Source: Methylotenera sp. | GTDB taxonomy: Bacteria > Pseudomonadota > Gammaproteobacteria > Burkholderiales > Methylophilaceae | Assembly (NCBI GenBank): GCA_009693255.1 | Contig: SHXQ01000004.1 | Span: 58,935 to 122,934 of the forward strand | DNA length: 64,000 bases | Reading direction: 5' to 3' | In this document: positions 41,673 through 51,552 of the stretch, piece by piece | Position numbering within the stretch: position 1 is the first letter of the stretch | Layout: each line of letters opens with the position of its first letter | Notes under the pieces: model-generated | Told to the model about the DNA's origin: nothing | The model's database searches: none | The model's input: the letters and a program-made list of their open reading frames with translations, nothing else | Position numbers and translations under genes: made by a program

Positions 41673-42833
41673 ATGAGCAACGCTATCATCATTGTTGGTG
41701 GTGGGCCGGTGGGAGCAACCTTAGCCTTATTATTAGCCAGGCAGGGTGCCGCAGTTACCGTGCTGGAAGCGCGAAAGCAAGGTGCAGCCTACAGCGAAAG
41801 TCGTGCGTTAGCCTTGTCTTTTGGCAGTCGGCGCATCCTTGAAAAATTGGGTGTTTGGGCTAGCTTGGCCGCAAGCGCCACGGCCATTAATACCATTCAC
41901 ATCTCTCAAAAAGGTAGTCTTGGTCGGTCGCGATTGCATGCGCATGACTATCAGCAAGAGGCACTGGGCTACGTGCTGTCTTATGGCGCTTTAAGTGCGG
42001 CGCTAGATAGCGCTCTTGCTGAGCAACCATTAGTTAATTTTATTTTTGAAGCAAGCGCCGAGGCAATTCAGCATAACGCTAGGCAAGCGAGTGTGACTTA
42101 CCGCTATCATGGCGAATCACATAGCCTAGACTGTGCGTTGATAGTGCTAGCCGATGGCGGTCGTAGCTTAGATGACATTGCGGGTTTAAGTAAAGAAACC
42201 AAAGCGTACGGCCATGATGCACTCATTACTAAAGTATCCGCAAAGCTGCCGCATCATAATATTGCTTATGAGCGCTTCACCGAGAAAGGACCGATGGCGC
42301 TATTGCCGAATGGTGAGCGAGATTTTTCCTTGGTTTGGACGGGTAAACAAGCTTATATCGGCGCATTGATGACATTAAGTGACGCTGAATTTTTAACGCA
42401 ATTTCATCAACAGTTTGGTGATAGGGTGGGGCAGTTTTTAAGCGTAGAAAAGCGTATGGCTTTTCCGTTAAAGTTATCACAAATAAAAACGCTAGATATC
42501 GCGCACTTAGTTGTCATCGGTAATGCTGCACAAACCATGCATCCGGTGGCTGGGCAGGGGTTTAATGTGGGTCTGCGGGATGCGGAATCGCTAGCGCAGT
42601 GCGTCGCATCGTCAAACTTGGCAAGCTTGGGCAGCAAGAAAATGCTAGAGGCTTACCAACACAGTCGCCAATCAGATACCAAGGGTGGACTATTATTCAC
42701 GGATTTTTTAGTGAATATTTTCTCTAATGATCTGATAGGGTTATCTAGCTTAAGAAGCGCAGGTTTAGGGTTATTTGATGTCATTAAACCAATTAAACAG
42801 CATTTGGTGAGAAAAATGAGTTTTGGTAAATGA
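41673..42833 (+). CDS. ubiH: 2-octaprenyl-6-methoxyphenol hydroxylase (UbiH)
   Basis: UbiH is an FAD monooxygenase that hydroxylates the ring of a ubiquinone precursor at the membrane. It has the dinucleotide-binding motif IIVGGGPVGATLALLLARQG, the LADGG segment and the FAD-closing motif VIGNAAQTMHPVAGQGFNVGLRD near residue 290. The 386-residue length is usual. The ATG is directly after the pepP stop. A second hydroxylase overlaps it downstream. Assignment to UbiH rather than a paralogue rests on gene order and similarity. Confidence 0.88.
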   Translation: MSNAIIIVGGGPVGATLALLLARQGAAVTVLEARKQGAAYSESRALALSFGSRRILEKLGVWASLAASATAINTIHISQKGSLGRSRLHAHDYQQEALGYVLSYGALSAALDSALAEQPLVNFIFEASAEAIQHNARQASVTYRYHGESHSLDCALIVLADGGRSLDDIAGLSKETKAYGHDALITKVSAKLPHHNIAYERFTEKGPMALLPNGERDFSLVWTGKQAYIGALMTLSDAEFLTQFHQQFGDRVGQFLSVEKRMAFPLKLSQIKTLDIAHLVVIGNAAQTMHPVAGQGFNVGLRDAESLAQCVASSNLASLGSKKMLEAYQHSRQSDTKGGLLFTDFLVNIFSNDLIGLSSLRSAGLGLFDVIKPIKQHLVRKMSFGK

Positions 42834-44050
42834 TGGGCCAAATGCATCGTCTAGGTAATGAGGTTTTATCTGTTGATATTGCGATTGTCGGCGCAGGCTT
42901 GGTGGGGTTGTCCGCCGCTGTAGCCTTGCATCAAGCCGGTTTTTCTGTGTTGCTAGTCGATAGTAGGGATCCCACTCAAACCGACGATGCGCTGAGTGTA
43001 TCGTGGGACACCAGAATATATGCCATCAGTCCAAAAAATGCGCAATGGTTAAATCGTTTAGGGGTTTGGCCATTATTAAATACAGCGCGTACTGGTGAAA
43101 TTCAGGTAATGGAAATATTTGCTGACGATATTCAAGCCCCTTTAACCTTATCTGCCAGCGACGAGAACGCGGAAAATTTAGCTTATGTTGTCGAAGCTAA
43201 AGCCTTGATGCAGGCTTTATTGAAGCAAGTTGAGACTTTAGCGATACGCACTTTATTTAATAGCCCCTGTGAAACCGTCAGTGCTACACCCACTAAAGCG
43301 ACATTGCGCTTTGCAAATAAGAAAACTGTGGAAAGTGCGCTACTACTAGCTGCAGATGGCAGTCAGTCTTGGCTGCGACAACAGCTTAATATGCCTATGC
43401 AACAAAAGTCATATGAGCAGACGGCGATAGTGGCAAACTTTAACATTGAAAAATCGCATGCAAATACGGCAAGACAGTGGTTTACGCAAGAGGCTGGGGG
43501 TGGCAGTAGTATTCTAGCTTGGCTGCCGCTGCCCGATAATACGATTTCTATCGTGTGGTCAGCGCCAACCAAGCTAGCTGAATCCTTATTAAAACTTAGT
43601 GAAGATACATTTACTCGGCAAGTGATGCTAGCGGGTGCGACTGCACTAGGAGGATTGAAACTAATTAGCCCGGCTGTCGGGTTTCCCTTAACACTACAAA
43701 AAACCAGTACGCCGGTTCAAGATTGTGTTGTGTTGGTGGGTGATGCAGCACATCAAATTCACCCAATGGCAGGTCAAGGCGTGAATTTAGGTTTTAGAGA
43801 TGTGATAGATCTCATCACCGTGTTGAAAGATAAAAATCAATATCAAGCTTTAAATGATGGGGCTTTGCTAAAGCGTTATACGCGACTTAGAAAAACTGAT
43901 TTATTAAATATGCTATTACTGACAGACGGTCTTTTTCAATTGTTTGGAAGTCATCATGAGCTCATTAAAACAGTCAGAAATTGGGGCTGGTCGGCGACTA
44001 AGCAACGGGCAATTAAGCGTCGATTAGTTGCAAATGCAATTTCACTTTAA
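42830..44050 (+). CDS. Ubiquinone-type FAD hydroxylase (UbiF/UbiI/VisC-like)
   Basis: This is a second member of the UbiH/UbiI/UbiF flavin monooxygenase family, 406 residues. The FAD site is IAIVGAGLVGLSAAVALHQAG; the later motif is LVGDAAHQIHPMAGQGVNLGFRD. It probably hydroxylates another ring carbon of the quinone, but which position cannot be told from sequence alone. The first ATG overlaps the ubiH stop by four bases (ATGATGG), and a start 9 or more bases further in is possible. dsbC follows after 70 bases. Confidence 0.88.
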   Translation: MMGQMHRLGNEVLSVDIAIVGAGLVGLSAAVALHQAGFSVLLVDSRDPTQTDDALSVSWDTRIYAISPKNAQWLNRLGVWPLLNTARTGEIQVMEIFADDIQAPLTLSASDENAENLAYVVEAKALMQALLKQVETLAIRTLFNSPCETVSATPTKATLRFANKKTVESALLLAADGSQSWLRQQLNMPMQQKSYEQTAIVANFNIEKSHANTARQWFTQEAGGGSSILAWLPLPDNTISIVWSAPTKLAESLLKLSEDTFTRQVMLAGATALGGLKLISPAVGFPLTLQKTSTPVQDCVVLVGDAAHQIHPMAGQGVNLGFRDVIDLITVLKDKNQYQALNDGALLKRYTRLRKTDLLNMLLLTDGLFQLFGSHHELIKTVRNWGWSATKQRAIKRRLVANAISL

Positions 44051-44120
44051 TGGTTTGCATGACAGTTTATGCCTCACATTAAGCTACAATCAAACAAACG
44101 TTAAACCATTAAGGAGTTTC

Positions 44121-44840
44121 ATGATCAAGAAACGAGTTGGCTTCACCCTATTCACTGTGTTTACATCTTTAGCTATAGCAGATGAAGCGGGCGTGAAAAA
44201 GGTAGTTGAAGCCGCGTACCCAAAAATCAAGGTAGAAAATGTCAGCAAAACCCCGTATGCCGGTTTATATGAGGTGTTCATGGGCGGACAAATTATTTAT
44301 ACGGATGAAAAAATGACTTTTTTGATCGCGGAAGGGCGCTTGGTCGATCCAAAGACTAAAAAAGACATTACCGGTGAACGCATGGATGAGCTCACAAAAA
44401 TTGACTTCTCTAATCTGCCACTTGAGCAGGCCATTAAGGCGGTAAAAGGCAATGGCAGTCGTAAATTAGTGGTGTTTTCTGACGTGGATTGTCCGTATTG
44501 TAAACGCTTAGAGCAAAATGAATTGGCTAACATTACGGATGTTACGATTTATACTTTTTTATATCCGATAGAACAGTTACACCCTGACGCGGCAAGTAAA
44601 TCTAAATTAATTTGGTGTGCAAATAACCGCGTAAAAGCATGGGAAGATTGGATTTTTAATAATCAATTACCTAAAACAGCCGGCACTTGCGAGGTACCAT
44701 TAGAGAAAGTTGGACAATTAGCTAGAAAAATTGGCATAACAAGCACGCCAACACTGATTTTTTCAGATGGTAAACGCATGTTAGGTGCGCAACCTTACAA
44801 GGAAATTGAACGTGCAATGACGGCGGCGGCTAAAAAGTAA
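44121..44840 (+). CDS. dsbC: Periplasmic disulfide isomerase DsbC
   Basis: DsbC rearranges wrong disulfides in exported proteins. The product has a signal peptide (MIKKRVGFTLFTVFTSLAIA), an N-terminal dimerisation domain (about 20-85) and a thioredoxin domain with the active site CPYC (SDVDCPYCKRLEQ). A second Cys pair, C in LIWCANN and C in GTCEVP, matches the structural disulfide of DsbC. The ATG at 44121 is preceded by AAGGAG 5 bases upstream; a longer reading from 44028 is not supported. A strong terminator follows. Confidence 0.95.
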   Translation: MIKKRVGFTLFTVFTSLAIADEAGVKKVVEAAYPKIKVENVSKTPYAGLYEVFMGGQIIYTDEKMTFLIAEGRLVDPKTKKDITGERMDELTKIDFSNLPLEQAIKAVKGNGSRKLVVFSDVDCPYCKRLEQNELANITDVTIYTFLYPIEQLHPDAASKSKLIWCANNRVKAWEDWIFNNQLPKTAGTCEVPLEKVGQLARKIGITSTPTLIFSDGKRMLGAQPYKEIERAMTAAAKK

Positions 44841-44862
44841 GCGGTACTAAAAAATATCCAAC

Positions 44863-44891
44863 AAAAAGCGACTAGGATTAGTCGCTTTTTT
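44863..44891 (+). terminator. Intrinsic terminator of dsbC
   Basis: The arms AGCGACTA and TAGTCGCT enclose GGAT and are followed by TTTTT, with a matching A-run upstream. It lies about 25 bases after the dsbC stop. Confidence 0.85.
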
Positions 44892-44939
44892 GTGTTTGGA
44901 AGGCGCAATTTAATCTGCCTGTAGATTAAAGCATATGGG

Positions 44940-45112
44940 CTACACAACGGAACCCATCTTGAAGATAGGTAGATACATGGCAATGACTAAGCCGCCAATC
45001 AGCGCGCCCAGTACCACCATGATGACAGGCTTCATTAAGCTTGCTAAGGCATCAACGGCATCATCCACTTCAGCTTAAAAAAATCGGCTACTTTACTGAG
45101 CATATTTGAGCG
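44940..45112 (-). pseudogene. pilC: Relic of type IV pilus assembly protein PilC (C-terminus)
   Basis: On the minus strand the last 42 or so codons read AEVDDAVDALASLMKPVIM, then VVLGALIGGLVIAMYLP and IFKMGSVV with a TAG stop at 44940-44942. That is the C-terminal cytoplasmic and membrane segment of PilC, the platform protein of type IV pili (PilC/GspF family). Just upstream, MLSKVADFF is in another frame, joined by a frameshift at a T-run near 45075-45082. The preceding ~350 residues are absent. The remaining sequence to 45200 is not recognisable. Confidence 0.85.
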
Positions 45113-45261
45113 CAGAAATGATACAAAATTTAATTTATATATCAAGGGCGCACCTTTAATGCCTAGCATGATGAAGAGTAGTTAACTTTACCTGAACTTG
45201 AGTTTCAGAAGGGCTTAAATGTTAATGCAGGCGAGTAGCTTTAGTGGAACATTAATTTTAG

Positions 45262-45289
45262 CGACTCGTTGGTCACGACGAGTCGTTTT
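45262..45289. terminator. Hairpin downstream of icd
   Basis: CGACTCGT and ACGAGTCG flank an 8-base loop and TTTT follows on the plus strand. The icd stop is at 45308. On the minus strand the T-tail is poor, so this could end icd only weakly. Confidence 0.4.
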
Positions 45290-45307
45290 ATGGCGGCTAA
45301 ATAGGCC

Positions 45308-46564
45308 TTACATATGAGCAATAATTTCATCACCAAACTGTGCGGTGCCTACTTGCGTTGCACCCTGCATTTCGCTAGAAAAGTCACCAGTCACGCGTTT
45401 GGCCAGAATCGCTTTCGCAACCCCTTGAATGACTAAATCAGCGGCTTCAGTCCAACCCAAATAACGCAACATCATTTCTGCGGAAAGAATAATTGAACTT
45501 GGGTTAGCAAGGTCTTTACCGGCAATTTTAGGTGCTGTGCCGTGTGTGGCTTCAAACATGGCTACGGTATCGCTTAAGTTGGCGCCTGGCGCAATGCCAA
45601 TACCACCTACCTGCGCAGCGAGTGCATCACTCATGTAATCGCCATTTAAGTTCAGGGTTGCAACCACGTCATAGTCCTGCGGGTGCAATAAAATTTCTTG
45701 TAAAAAAGCATCAGCAATACAATCTTTAATCATGATGCCGTTGGACAGTTTGCACCATGGGCCGCCATCAATTTCAACGGCACCAAATTCTTGCTTAGCC
45801 ACTTCATAGCCCCAGTCTCTAAAGCCACCTTCGGTAAATTTCATGATATTGCCTTTATGGGCAATAGTGACTGATTTTCGATTGTTATCAATAGCATATT
45901 GAATGGCCTTGCGCACTAAGCGCTTGCTGCCGTCAATTGAAACTGGCTTAATACCAATCGCTGAAGATTCAGGGAAGCGAATTTTTTTACGCATACCCAT
46001 ATCGCTTAAAAATTTAATCACCTTTTCTACTTCATCAGTACCTGCCGCCCACTCGATGCCGGCATAAATGTCTTCAGTATTTTCGCGGAAAATGACCATA
46101 TCTGTTTTTTCTGGATGCTTTACCGGACTAGGCACGCCGGTAAAATATTGCACAGGACGCAGGCACACGTATAAATCAAGTTCTTGGCGTAGTGAAACAT
46201 TCAATGAACGTATGCCACCACCTACCGGTGTTGTGAGCGGCCCTTTGATTGATACAACATAGTCACAAAGGGCATGCATTGTTTCTGCGGGTAACCAATC
46301 GTTATCACCATAAACTTTAGTGGCCTTTTCACCCGCATAGACTTCCATCCATGAAATTTTTCGCGTGTGTGCATAGGCTTTATTGACTGCAGCATCCACC
46401 ACTTTAATCATAGGTGGCGTAATATCTGCACCTATGCCATCACCTTCAATAAATGGGATAATAGGATGATTAGGTACATTGAGTGAGTTGTCGGCGTTGA
46501 CAGTGATTTTTTCACCCGTTGCCGGAACGATAATTTTTCCTGTGATGTTGTTTTTTGTAGCCAT
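45308..46564 (-). CDS. icd: Isocitrate dehydrogenase (NADP type, atypical cofactor residues)
   Basis: Icd oxidises isocitrate to 2-oxoglutarate and CO2. The 418-residue protein has the substrate loop [15 protein letters not shown] (phosphorylatable Ser120, equivalent to Ser113 in E. coli), [12 protein letters not shown] and the coenzyme site HGTAPKIAG. Lys346 fits NADP use, but Ile347 replaces the usual Tyr, and VTGDFSSEM has Gly and Ser where E. coli has Tyr391 and Arg395. Cofactor choice is therefore uncertain. It is divergent from rluE, as in E. coli. Confidence 0.95.
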   Translation of the reverse strand: MATKNNITGKIIVPATGEKITVNADNSLNVPNHPIIPFIEGDGIGADITPPMIKVVDAAVNKAYAHTRKISWMEVYAGEKATKVYGDNDWLPAETMHALCDYVVSIKGPLTTPVGGGIRSLNVSLRQELDLYVCLRPVQYFTGVPSPVKHPEKTDMVIFRENTEDIYAGIEWAAGTDEVEKVIKFLSDMGMRKKIRFPESSAIGIKPVSIDGSKRLVRKAIQYAIDNNRKSVTIAHKGNIMKFTEGGFRDWGYEVAKQEFGAVEIDGGPWCKLSNGIMIKDCIADAFLQEILLHPQDYDVVATLNLNGDYMSDALAAQVGGIGIAPGANLSDTVAMFEATHGTAPKIAGKDLANPSSIILSAEMMLRYLGWTEAADLVIQGVAKAILAKRVTGDFSSEMQGATQVGTAQFGDEIIAHM

Positions 46565-46608
46565 TGATATTTCCTAACGTTACGTTTCTAAGAATTTAAG
46601 CTTATTTA

Positions 46609-47157
46609 ATGATTATTCTATTCAATAAACCCTTTAACGTAGTGTGCCAGTTTAGTGCGCACCACCTGCCTAATGGCAAAACTGGACACCCTACGTTAAA
46701 AGACTTTATCCCAACACCAAATATTTATGCTGCAGGGCGACTAGATACCGATAGTGAGGGATTGCTTATTTTAACCGATGATGGCATGTTGCAACACCGT
46801 TTAAGTGACCCAAAACATAAAGAAATTAAAACTTATTGGGTGCAGGTGGAAGGTGTGCCTAGTCATGCGGATCTAGAGCCGCTCAGGTTAGGGGTAGTGT
46901 TGTCTGATTTTGTAGCAAAACCTGCGCAAGCGCGCCTAATTGTGGCGCCAAAACCATTGTGGCTTAGAGAGCCGCCAATCCGCGAGCGAAAAGCGATCCC
47001 CACCAGTTGGCTGGAAATTAAAATCAGTGAAGGTAAAAATCGACAAGTCAGACGCATGACCGCTCAAATAGGCTTTCCAACGTTAAGGTTGATTCGCTAT
47101 GCCATTGGCCCGTACACGATTGATGGCTTAACATCAGGTGAGTGGCGCGAGCTGTAA
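46609..47157 (+). CDS. rluE: 23S rRNA pseudouridine synthase RluE-like
   Basis: RluE converts a uridine of 23S rRNA to pseudouridine. The 182-residue protein has no S4 domain, as expected, and carries the catalytic motif [16 protein letters not shown] with Asp46, [10 protein letters not shown] and the C-terminal [21 protein letters not shown]. It is divergent from icd, a shared arrangement with E. coli. Start and length agree with the family. Confidence 0.93.
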   Translation: MIILFNKPFNVVCQFSAHHLPNGKTGHPTLKDFIPTPNIYAAGRLDTDSEGLLILTDDGMLQHRLSDPKHKEIKTYWVQVEGVPSHADLEPLRLGVVLSDFVAKPAQARLIVAPKPLWLREPPIRERKAIPTSWLEIKISEGKNRQVRRMTAQIGFPTLRLIRYAIGPYTIDGLTSGEWREL

Positions 47158-47216
47158 GTCGGCGCGCACTGCCATTGCTGACACAGTTATCATTAACAGA
47201 AGCGCATGACTAGCTT

Positions 47217-47924
47217 ATGAAGCCAGTTCTGATTGTTATAAATGCCGCACATGAAGGGCCTGGTTATCTCGCTGAGTTTTTAAGCTCGCACAATATCCCT
47301 AGGCAGATTATTAACAGCCATGAAATAGAGTCTTTGCCGATAACGCTATTGGACTTTAGTGGTGTGGTGCTGATGGGTGGGCCGATGAGCGTGAATGATA
47401 CCTTGCCTTGGATTGCCCCCGTGCTAGATTTAATTCGTCAGGCAATATCTGCAGACATCCCTCTGCTAGGGCATTGTTTGGGTGGTCAGCTTATTAGCCA
47501 GGCCTTGGGTGGTGTGGTGACTAAAAATCAGGTTAAAGAAATTGGTTGGGGTGAAGTGACGGTTAGCCAAAATGCGCAGGCAAGACATTGGTTTGGTGAC
47601 ATTGAAAGTTTTAACGCGTTTCACTGGCATGGCGAAACATTTAGTCTGCCGCAAGGTGCAACCCGCTTGCTAGCAAGTACACATTGTCAAAATCAAGCTT
47701 ATGCATTAGGAAAGCATTTGGCATTGCAAACGCATATTGAAGTCACAGTGGCAATGGTGCAAAGTTGGTGTGAGCATGGTGTAGCAGAATTGGCTGAATC
47801 CGCAACAAGTCCAGCTGTGCAACAGGCTAATGATATGCAGCAAAATCTGCCTTTGCATTGTTTCTTTCTCAATAAAGTGGCAAAGCAGGTGTATGGGCAG
47901 TGGATTAAAGGGCTGGTGTATTGA
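47217..47924 (+). CDS. Class I glutamine amidotransferase, GuaA-like domain protein
   Basis: This stand-alone amidotransferase domain (235 residues) has the nucleophile Cys87 in LLGHCLGGQLISQALGG, the oxyanion segment VVLMGGPMSVND and FHWHGETFSLP (catalytic His). There is no synthetase domain, so the ammonia acceptor is unknown; the family includes YfeJ-like proteins annotated as GMP synthase-like. It lies between rluE and aroC with no tight coupling. Confidence 0.85.
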   Translation: MKPVLIVINAAHEGPGYLAEFLSSHNIPRQIINSHEIESLPITLLDFSGVVLMGGPMSVNDTLPWIAPVLDLIRQAISADIPLLGHCLGGQLISQALGGVVTKNQVKEIGWGEVTVSQNAQARHWFGDIESFNAFHWHGETFSLPQGATRLLASTHCQNQAYALGKHLALQTHIEVTVAMVQSWCEHGVAELAESATSPAVQQANDMQQNLPLHCFFLNKVAKQVYGQWIKGLVY

Positions 47925-47974
47925 TAGGGTCGCCAGTATGTTAATATTAAACAAATTTTTTAGAGAAAAGCATA

Positions 47975-49069
47975 ATGTCGGGTAACACAATCGGAACACT
48001 TTTTACCTTCACCTCTTTTGGTGAATCACACGGCGCGGCGATAGGCGGTGTAGTTGACGGTTGCCCACCCGGTTTAGCTCTCTGCGCAGAAGATTTGCAG
48101 CTTGATTTGGACAGACGCAAACCAGGCACATCGCGCCATGTCACACAGCGCCAAGAGGCAGACGCGGTGGAGATACTGTCGGGTGTATTCGAAGGTAAAA
48201 CCACGGGTGCACCGATTGGATTGTTGATTCGCAATACCGATCAACGTAGCCACGATTACAGTAAAATTATGGATACCTTTCGTCCAGGCCATGCAGACTA
48301 TACCTATACGCAAAAATACGGCATCCGTGATTATCGTGGTGGTGGACGGTCTAGCGCGCGTGAAACAGCGGTACGTGTGGCGGCAGGGGCTATTGCTAAA
48401 AAGTGGCTTAAAGAGCGTTTTGGCATTACCGTGCGTGGTTATATGAGTCAAATGGGAGAGTTAGACATCCCGTTTGTCAGTTGGGATGCCCTTAATCACA
48501 AGGATAATGATTTTTTCTCACCCAATATTGATGTATTGCCACAATTAGCGAATTACTTAGACCATGTTCGCGCAGAGCGTGATTCTATAGGCGCCCGTAT
48601 CACCGTGGTGGCCGAAGGCGTACCGGTAGGATGGGGCGAGCCAGTGTTCGATCGGTTGGATGCGGAAATTTCCTATGCGATGATGAGTATTAATGCGGTA
48701 AAAGGGGTGGAAATTGGGGCGGGTTTTGCTGCGATAGCGCAGCGCGGTAGTGTGCATTCTGACGAGATGACTCCGCAAGGCTTTGTGACAAATCATGCGG
48801 GCGGTATTTTGGGCGGCATTTCTACAGGACAAGAAATCCGCGTGAATGTGGCGCTAAAACCTACTTCTAGCATTCCGCAAGAGCGCCGCTCAATTGATAA
48901 AAATGGTCAGGCAGTCACCATGCAAACCACAGGTCGTCATGACCCTTGTGTTGGGGTGCGTGCTACACCAATTGCCGAGGCGATGTTAGCGCTAGTGTTG
49001 ATGGATCACGCGTTACGGCACCGTGGACAAAATGCCGACGTGCAGACGAGTACACCAAAAATTATTTAA
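47975..49069 (+). CDS. aroC: Chorismate synthase
   Basis: AroC makes chorismate from EPSP using reduced FMN, the last common step in aromatic synthesis. It begins [20 protein letters not shown], has RPGHADYTY, the [17 protein letters not shown] segment and [18 protein letters not shown]. The 364-residue length is normal. A hairpin at 49077-49102 (CGTTATGA/TCATAACG) follows the stop without a T-run. Confidence 0.97.
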   Translation: MSGNTIGTLFTFTSFGESHGAAIGGVVDGCPPGLALCAEDLQLDLDRRKPGTSRHVTQRQEADAVEILSGVFEGKTTGAPIGLLIRNTDQRSHDYSKIMDTFRPGHADYTYTQKYGIRDYRGGGRSSARETAVRVAAGAIAKKWLKERFGITVRGYMSQMGELDIPFVSWDALNHKDNDFFSPNIDVLPQLANYLDHVRAERDSIGARITVVAEGVPVGWGEPVFDRLDAEISYAMMSINAVKGVEIGAGFAAIAQRGSVHSDEMTPQGFVTNHAGGILGGISTGQEIRVNVALKPTSSIPQERRSIDKNGQAVTMQTTGRHDPCVGVRATPIAEAMLALVLMDHALRHRGQNADVQTSTPKII

Positions 49070-49217
49070 TTTTTATCGTTATGATTGATCTATGTCATAA
49101 CGGGTATGGCAAAGCAGTTTTATAGTAGGACTATAATTTGATGCGCATTAATTAGCAGGATTGACAGGTTAATTTTGGGTTATTAAATTTGCTTTGTTTA
49201 TTTTATAGGGAAATACC

Positions 49218-49439
49218 ATGAATATTGAACATCACGATTTGGCACACGAATTTCCAGAGCATCGTGAAAAAATACACAGCTTAAAAATGGGAAGTACACA
49301 TTTTTCAAAGCTGTTTGAAGTCTACCATACCGCCACAAAAGAGGTTAAGCACCTTGAGGGCGAGGGAATGTCGGTAACCGCACAGAAAAAAACGCGCGCA
49401 CTGCTAAAAGATCAGCTCTGTGCGATAATTATTGCTTAG
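49218..49439 (+). CDS. YdcH/DUF465 family small protein
   Basis: This 73-residue helical protein has the DUF465 pattern: HDLAHEFPEHREKIHSLK at the N-terminus, then FEVYHTATKEVKHLEG, and a basic end (QKKTRALLKDQLCAII). The function of the family is unknown. Its stop codon lies at the base of a perfect 25-bp hairpin. Its ATG has GGGAAATA-type upstream sequence. A TATAAT at 49132-49137 may serve as its -10. Confidence 0.85.
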   Translation: MNIEHHDLAHEFPEHREKIHSLKMGSTHFSKLFEVYHTATKEVKHLEGEGMSVTAQKKTRALLKDQLCAIIIA

Positions 49440-49491
49440 AATATGGTGGTAAAAAAGTCGGCCAGTGCCGACTTTTTTACCACCATATTCT
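49438..49491. terminator. Perfect 25-bp inverted repeat after ydcH
   Basis: The arms 49438-49462 and 49467-49491 are exact reverse complements around a CAGT loop. The stem includes a GTCGGC/GCCGAC core and six A/T pairs, so an RNA from either strand would have a T-run in the stem side. It is most simply a bidirectional terminator. It is unusually long and perfect for that. Confidence 0.75.
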
Positions 49492-49503
49492 TTTCACCTC
49501 ATT

Positions 49504-50676
49504 ATGCATTCAAACCTTCATTCACGACTTTCTCGCTTTTACTTTATTTATTACTTCTTTGTTGGGGCGTTTGTCCCCTATTGGGGCTTATATTTAAAAG
49601 CAGAACAATTTAGCCCCGCAGATATTGGCATCCTCATGTCATTATTTCAAATCAGTCGAATTTTTGCGCCTAACTTTTGGGGTTGGCTGGCAGATCATAC
49701 CGGCAAGCGCGCACAGTGGATTAAGCTCACGGCTTTTTTGGGCTTATGTGGGTTTACCGCGGTATTTTGGGCGCATGGATTTTACTGGCTGTTTTTCGTC
49801 ATGGCGGCATTAAGTTTGTTCACCAGTTCAACCTTGCCGCTAGCAGAATCACTCACCTTAGCGCACTTAGCCAACACCAGTGGGCATTACAGTCGCATTC
49901 GCATGTGGGGTTCTTTGGGCTTTATAGTAGCCTCGGTAGTACTGGGATTTTTAATTGATTTTTCTGGCATTAAGAGTTTATTGTGGTTTTTGTTGATTGT
50001 GCAAATGTCCTTATTTATCCTTTCATACACCTTGCCAGACCCAAAAGTAGTGGCGCACGAGCACGATCACTACTCAATTTGGCAGGTGATTAAACAGCCC
50101 AATGTGATCGTCTTGCTAGTAGGTTGCGCCCTGATGGTGACAGCGCACGGCGTGCTTTACAACTTTTATTCCATTTATTTAAGTGATCATGGCTACAGCA
50201 AAGGGCTGATAGGCTTGCTCTGGGCGGTAGGGGTGATCTGTGAAATTGGTATTTTTATTGGGATGCCAAAAATCATGGCGCAATACTCCTTAAAAACTAT
50301 TTTGCTTGTGAGTTTAGCATTAGCCGTGCTGCGATTTAGCATGATCGGGTTTGCTGTCGACAATCTGCTGTTATTAATTTTTGCACAAACCTTGCATGCA
50401 GCAACTTTTGGTAGCTTTCATGCGGCTTCAGTGGAGGTCATTAGCCAGTTTTTTAGTGGGCGGCATCAAGCAAGAGGTCAAGCGATATACAATAGTGTGG
50501 CCTATGGTATAGGCGGAACTATTGGTGGCGTTGCCGGGGGATATGCCTTGCAATATCTTGGCGGTCAGCAAACCTTTATGTTAGCGGCAATTTTTCCATT
50601 TTTGGGTTTTTTGGTGATTGGCTTAGGCTTAAAGCTGACAAAGCGCCCACAAGAGACAAAAGGAATGTTTGGCTAA
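49504..50676 (+). CDS. MFS transporter, HcaT/PPP-like
   Basis: This 390-residue inner-membrane protein has about 12 hydrophobic helices. The N-terminus (FYFIYYFFVGAFVPYWGLYL) and FAPNFWGWLADHTGKR (the loop 2-3 motif) resemble the HcaT family of 3-phenylpropionate-like MFS carriers. The substrate is not known here. I chose the ATG at 49504, after the hairpin, because the upstream frame portion lies within the hairpin arm. It ends convergent with folE2, 8 bases away. Confidence 0.85.
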   Translation: MHSNLHSRLSRFYFIYYFFVGAFVPYWGLYLKAEQFSPADIGILMSLFQISRIFAPNFWGWLADHTGKRAQWIKLTAFLGLCGFTAVFWAHGFYWLFFVMAALSLFTSSTLPLAESLTLAHLANTSGHYSRIRMWGSLGFIVASVVLGFLIDFSGIKSLLWFLLIVQMSLFILSYTLPDPKVVAHEHDHYSIWQVIKQPNVIVLLVGCALMVTAHGVLYNFYSIYLSDHGYSKGLIGLLWAVGVICEIGIFIGMPKIMAQYSLKTILLVSLALAVLRFSMIGFAVDNLLLLIFAQTLHAATFGSFHAASVEVISQFFSGRHQARGQAIYNSVAYGIGGTIGGVAGGYALQYLGGQQTFMLAAIFPFLGFLVIGLGLKLTKRPQETKGMFG

Positions 50677-50684
50677 ATCATCCG

Positions 50685-51491
50685 CTAATGTTTACGTTTA
50701 TCGTTTTCAATCAGCGCGTAAGCAGAGTGATTGTGAATAGACTCAAAATTCTCACTTTCAACGGTGTAGGCAATAATGCGCGTTTCAGCATTTAATTGAG
50801 CCGCCACATCACGCACCATATCTTCAACAAATTTTGGATTATCGTATGCGCGTTCAGTGACAAATTTTTCGTCGGGGCGTTTTAATAAGCCATAGAGCTC
50901 ACAGGATGCTTGCTTTTCGATTAGGTCAATAATGTCTTCAATCCAGATAAAGTCGTTAATGAGCGCGGTGACAGTCACGTGTGAGCGTTGATTGTGCGCG
51001 CCATAATCAGAGATTTTTTTACTGCATGGACAAAGACTGGTCACCGGAACCAATACTTTAACGGTGATTTCTATTTTACCGTGACTGATTGCCCCAATAA
51101 AAGTCACTTCGTAGTCCAGCAGACTTTTAACCCCAGAAACTGGCGCAGCTTTATTCACGAAATAGGGGAAAGCCATTTCTACGTGACCAGACTCAGCTTC
51201 TAGGCGCTTGAGCATCTCACGCAAGATGGTTTCAAAGGATTCGATGGATATGGCGTTTTCGTTTATGTTAAGAATTTCAACAAAACGCGACATGTGCGTG
51301 CCTTTAAACTGCTGGGGCAAATGCACGTACATATTGAACATAGCCACGGTGTGCTGCTCACCCCCGGTCTTATCTTTGACGACCACAGGGTGACGAATGG
51401 CTTTAATACCTACTTTATCTATGGCAATATGGCGCGTATCTACCGTGTTTTGTACATCTTCAATGCTGCTTGGCAGTGTGACTTGATTCAT
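50685..51491 (-). CDS. folE2: GTP cyclohydrolase I type B (FolE2)
   Basis: FolE2 makes 7,8-dihydroneopterin triphosphate for folate, and is the metal-flexible alternative to zinc-dependent FolE. The product (268 residues) has [38 protein letters not shown] with the conserved Cys154/Cys156 region, and HNQRSHVTV. In several bacteria folE2 is expressed under zinc limitation; I saw no clear Zur site. It follows dxs on the same strand by 61 bases. Confidence 0.93.
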   Translation of the reverse strand: MNQVTLPSSIEDVQNTVDTRHIAIDKVGIKAIRHPVVVKDKTGGEQHTVAMFNMYVHLPQQFKGTHMSRFVEILNINENAISIESFETILREMLKRLEAESGHVEMAFPYFVNKAAPVSGVKSLLDYEVTFIGAISHGKIEITVKVLVPVTSLCPCSKKISDYGAHNQRSHVTVTALINDFIWIEDIIDLIEKQASCELYGLLKRPDEKFVTERAYDNPKFVEDMVRDVAAQLNAETRIIAYTVESENFESIHNHSAYALIENDKRKH

Positions 51492-51552
51492 TATATTTCC
51501 TGTTTAGCGGGTACTTCTTAATACGAATTACTAACAATAGTTGAGTATAACA

